Origin: Aestuariivivens marinum
GTDB lineage: Bacteria > Bacteroidota > Bacteroidia > Flavobacteriales > Flavobacteriaceae
Assembly (NCBI RefSeq): GCF_022662175.1
Contig: NZ_JAKMCR010000003.1
Span: 1-64,000 of the forward strand
Length of the DNA: 64,000 bases
Direction of reading: 5' to 3'
Shown here: in pieces, positions 63,270-64,000 of the stretch
How positions within the stretch are numbered: position 1 is the first letter of the stretch
Layout of the letters: the number at the start of each line of letters is the position of its first letter
Made by a program: the position numbers and the translations under genes
The notes under the pieces: model-generated
Seen by the model: the letters and a program-made list of their open reading frames with translations, nothing else
Told to the model about the DNA's origin: nothing
The model's database searches: none

Positions 63270-63303
63270 CAAATATAATAAAATATATTATGCGTGCATA
63301 ATA
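63270..63303 (-). promoter_or_regulatory. Promoter and MarR-type operator of the beta-oxidation operon
   Basis: On the minus strand TATATTTG (63277-63270) is a perfect -7 box. Palindrome TATTATGC-GT-GCATAATA (63286-63303) covers the -33 region. The leader to the ATG at 63251 is about 12 nt. Confidence 0.75.
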
Positions 63304-63350
63304 AAAATATTAAAAACATTTCATTTCAAAAACTATTAAATTAGTCACTA

Positions 63351-63387
63351 AAAAAACGCTCAATTTATTAATTGAGCGTTTTTTTGG
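63351..63387. terminator. Intrinsic terminator after lysA
   Basis: AAAAAACGCTCAAT (63351-63364) and ATTGAGCGTTTTTT (63371-63384) form a 14-bp stem ending in T on the right and preceded by A on the left. It terminates minus-strand lysA. Confidence 0.9.
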
Positions 63388-63402
63388 ATTAAACAAGATC
63401 TT

Positions 63403-64000
63403 CTACTTTGCTAGAACAGTCGCTTTTGTTTTTTTTAAATCAATTTCAACTTGATTCTTTAGTAAGTCATCAAAGGTTTCACGTTTTCTTATTAAATGTG
63501 CTTTTTTATTGTACCATAATACTTCAGCAGGACGATAGCGCGAATTGTAATTACTAGCCATGGAAAAGCAATATGCTCCAGCGTTTTTAAAAGCTAAGAT
63601 ATCACCTTCGTTAATTTCATTAACTCTTCTATTATTACCAAATGTATCGGTTTCACAAATATAACCCACTACAGTATAAAAACGTTCACGCCCATTAGGG
63701 TTAGAGATGTTTATAATATCGTGGTGTGATCCATAAAACATGGGGCGTATTAAGTGGTTAAACCCAGAATCTACATGAGCAAAAACGGTAGAAGTAGTCT
63801 GCTTTACCGCATTAACTTGGGTTAAAAAAGTGCCAGCTTCGCTCACCAAAAATTTTCCAGGTTCAAAAGCTAATGTTAGTTCCTTTCCGTAATCTTTACA
63901 AAAGGCATTAAACTTTTCAGATAATTTTCTGCCTAACTCTTCAATGTTTGTTTCAATATCTCCTTTTTTGTAAGGAACTTTGAAGCCGGATCCAAAATCT
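63403..64000 (-). CDS. lysA: Diaminopimelate decarboxylase, C-terminal part
   Basis: The last ~199 residues are in the window; the frame continues past base 64000. Visible: DFGSGFKVPYKKGD (the GGGF-like PLP phosphate site), LAFEPGKFLVSEAGTFLTQV, VDSGFNHLIRPMFYGSHHDI, YICETDTFGNNR, EGDILAFKNAGAYCFSMASNYNSRYRPAEVL (active-site Cys and Tyr region). It decarboxylates meso-diaminopimelate to lysine with PLP. Apparently monocistronic at its 3' end, where a terminator follows. Confidence 0.92.
   Translation of the reverse strand, partial: DFGSGFKVPYKKGDIETNIEELGRKLSEKFNAFCKDYGKELTLAFEPGKFLVSEAGTFLTQVNAVKQTTSTVFAHVDSGFNHLIRPMFYGSHHDIINISNPNGRERFYTVVGYICETDTFGNNRRVNEINEGDILAFKNAGAYCFSMASNYNSRYRPAEVLWYNKKAHLIRKRETFDDLLKNQVEIDLKKTKATVLAK

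Overview
The window is a chromosomal segment of a Bacteroidota bacterium, almost certainly a member of the Flavobacteriaceae. The signs are: low GC; type IX secretion (T9SS) C-terminal sorting domains on the first two genes; promoters of the Bacteroidota type (TTTG/TTG, 19-21 nt, TAnnTTTG); a fused CcoN-CcoO cbb3 oxidase with a single-haem CcoP; a SusC-like signature; and an HAD-first fatty-acid oxidation multienzyme. I see no rRNA, tRNA, CRISPR array, prophage or insertion sequence. Most of the window reads as core genome.

Layout. 1-2.6 kb: 3' end of a large repetitive T9SS adhesin, converging on a second T9SS-sorted protein. 2.6-5.4 kb: a DEAD/DEAH helicase alone between two directly repeated ~150-bp palindromic repeats. 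5.4-15.6 kb: single genes (EamA transporter, family 9 glycosyltransferase, lipoproteins, an intradiol-dioxygenase-like protein without its His ligands, a small Crp-like regulator beside a GIN-domain lipoprotein, YgiD, MenE, a SusC-plug/vWA chimera, DoxX). 15.6-19.2 kb: an acyl-CoA carboxylase beta subunit facing an FMN reductase-MarR-pirin operon with a palindrome over its -33 element. 19.3-21.2 kb: a 60-residue membrane protein coupled to EttA. 21.7-30.5 kb: an uncharacterised same-strand locus (long coiled-coil protein, unknown protein, AAA+ ATPase with an unusual Walker B, NudK-like Nudix hydrolase, unknown protein, two membrane proteins), followed by an S9 oligopeptidase. 32.9-37.5 kb: a ModF-like double ABC protein, an arginase-family hydrolase, a membrane coiled-coil protein, a Crp-type regulator and a Cu/Zn superoxide dismutase.

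37.7-54.8 kb is a low-oxygen respiration region: hemN and a universal stress protein, the cbb3 operon (ccoS-ccoNO-ccoQ-ccoP-ccoG-ccoH-TauE/SafE), ccoI and an Fnr-type regulator. Three copies of the palindrome ATGAYnnnnRTCAT lie in front of hemN, ccoS and the divergent ccoI/fnr pair. At hemN, ccoS and ccoI the palindrome centre is exactly 36.5 bp from the last base of a -7 box; on the fnr side it is 22.5 bp away. This reads as a local Fnr regulon, with activation of three units and probable autorepression of fnr. A TetR-ABC-HlyD-TolC exporter operon (40-45.2 kb) sits inside this region; its ABC protein has a degenerate nucleotide-binding domain.

55-63.3 kb: a YdeI-family protein behind an M1 peptidase, then a MarR-controlled beta-oxidation operon (MarR, HAD/enoyl-CoA hydratase fusion, thiolase, acyl-CoA dehydrogenase) with a palindromic operator over its promoter. 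The window ends inside lysA. The strongest candidates for new biology are the 21.7-30.5 kb locus, the Fnr site geometry and the degenerate exporter ATPase. Functional statements are inferred from sequence reading only; no database search was possible.
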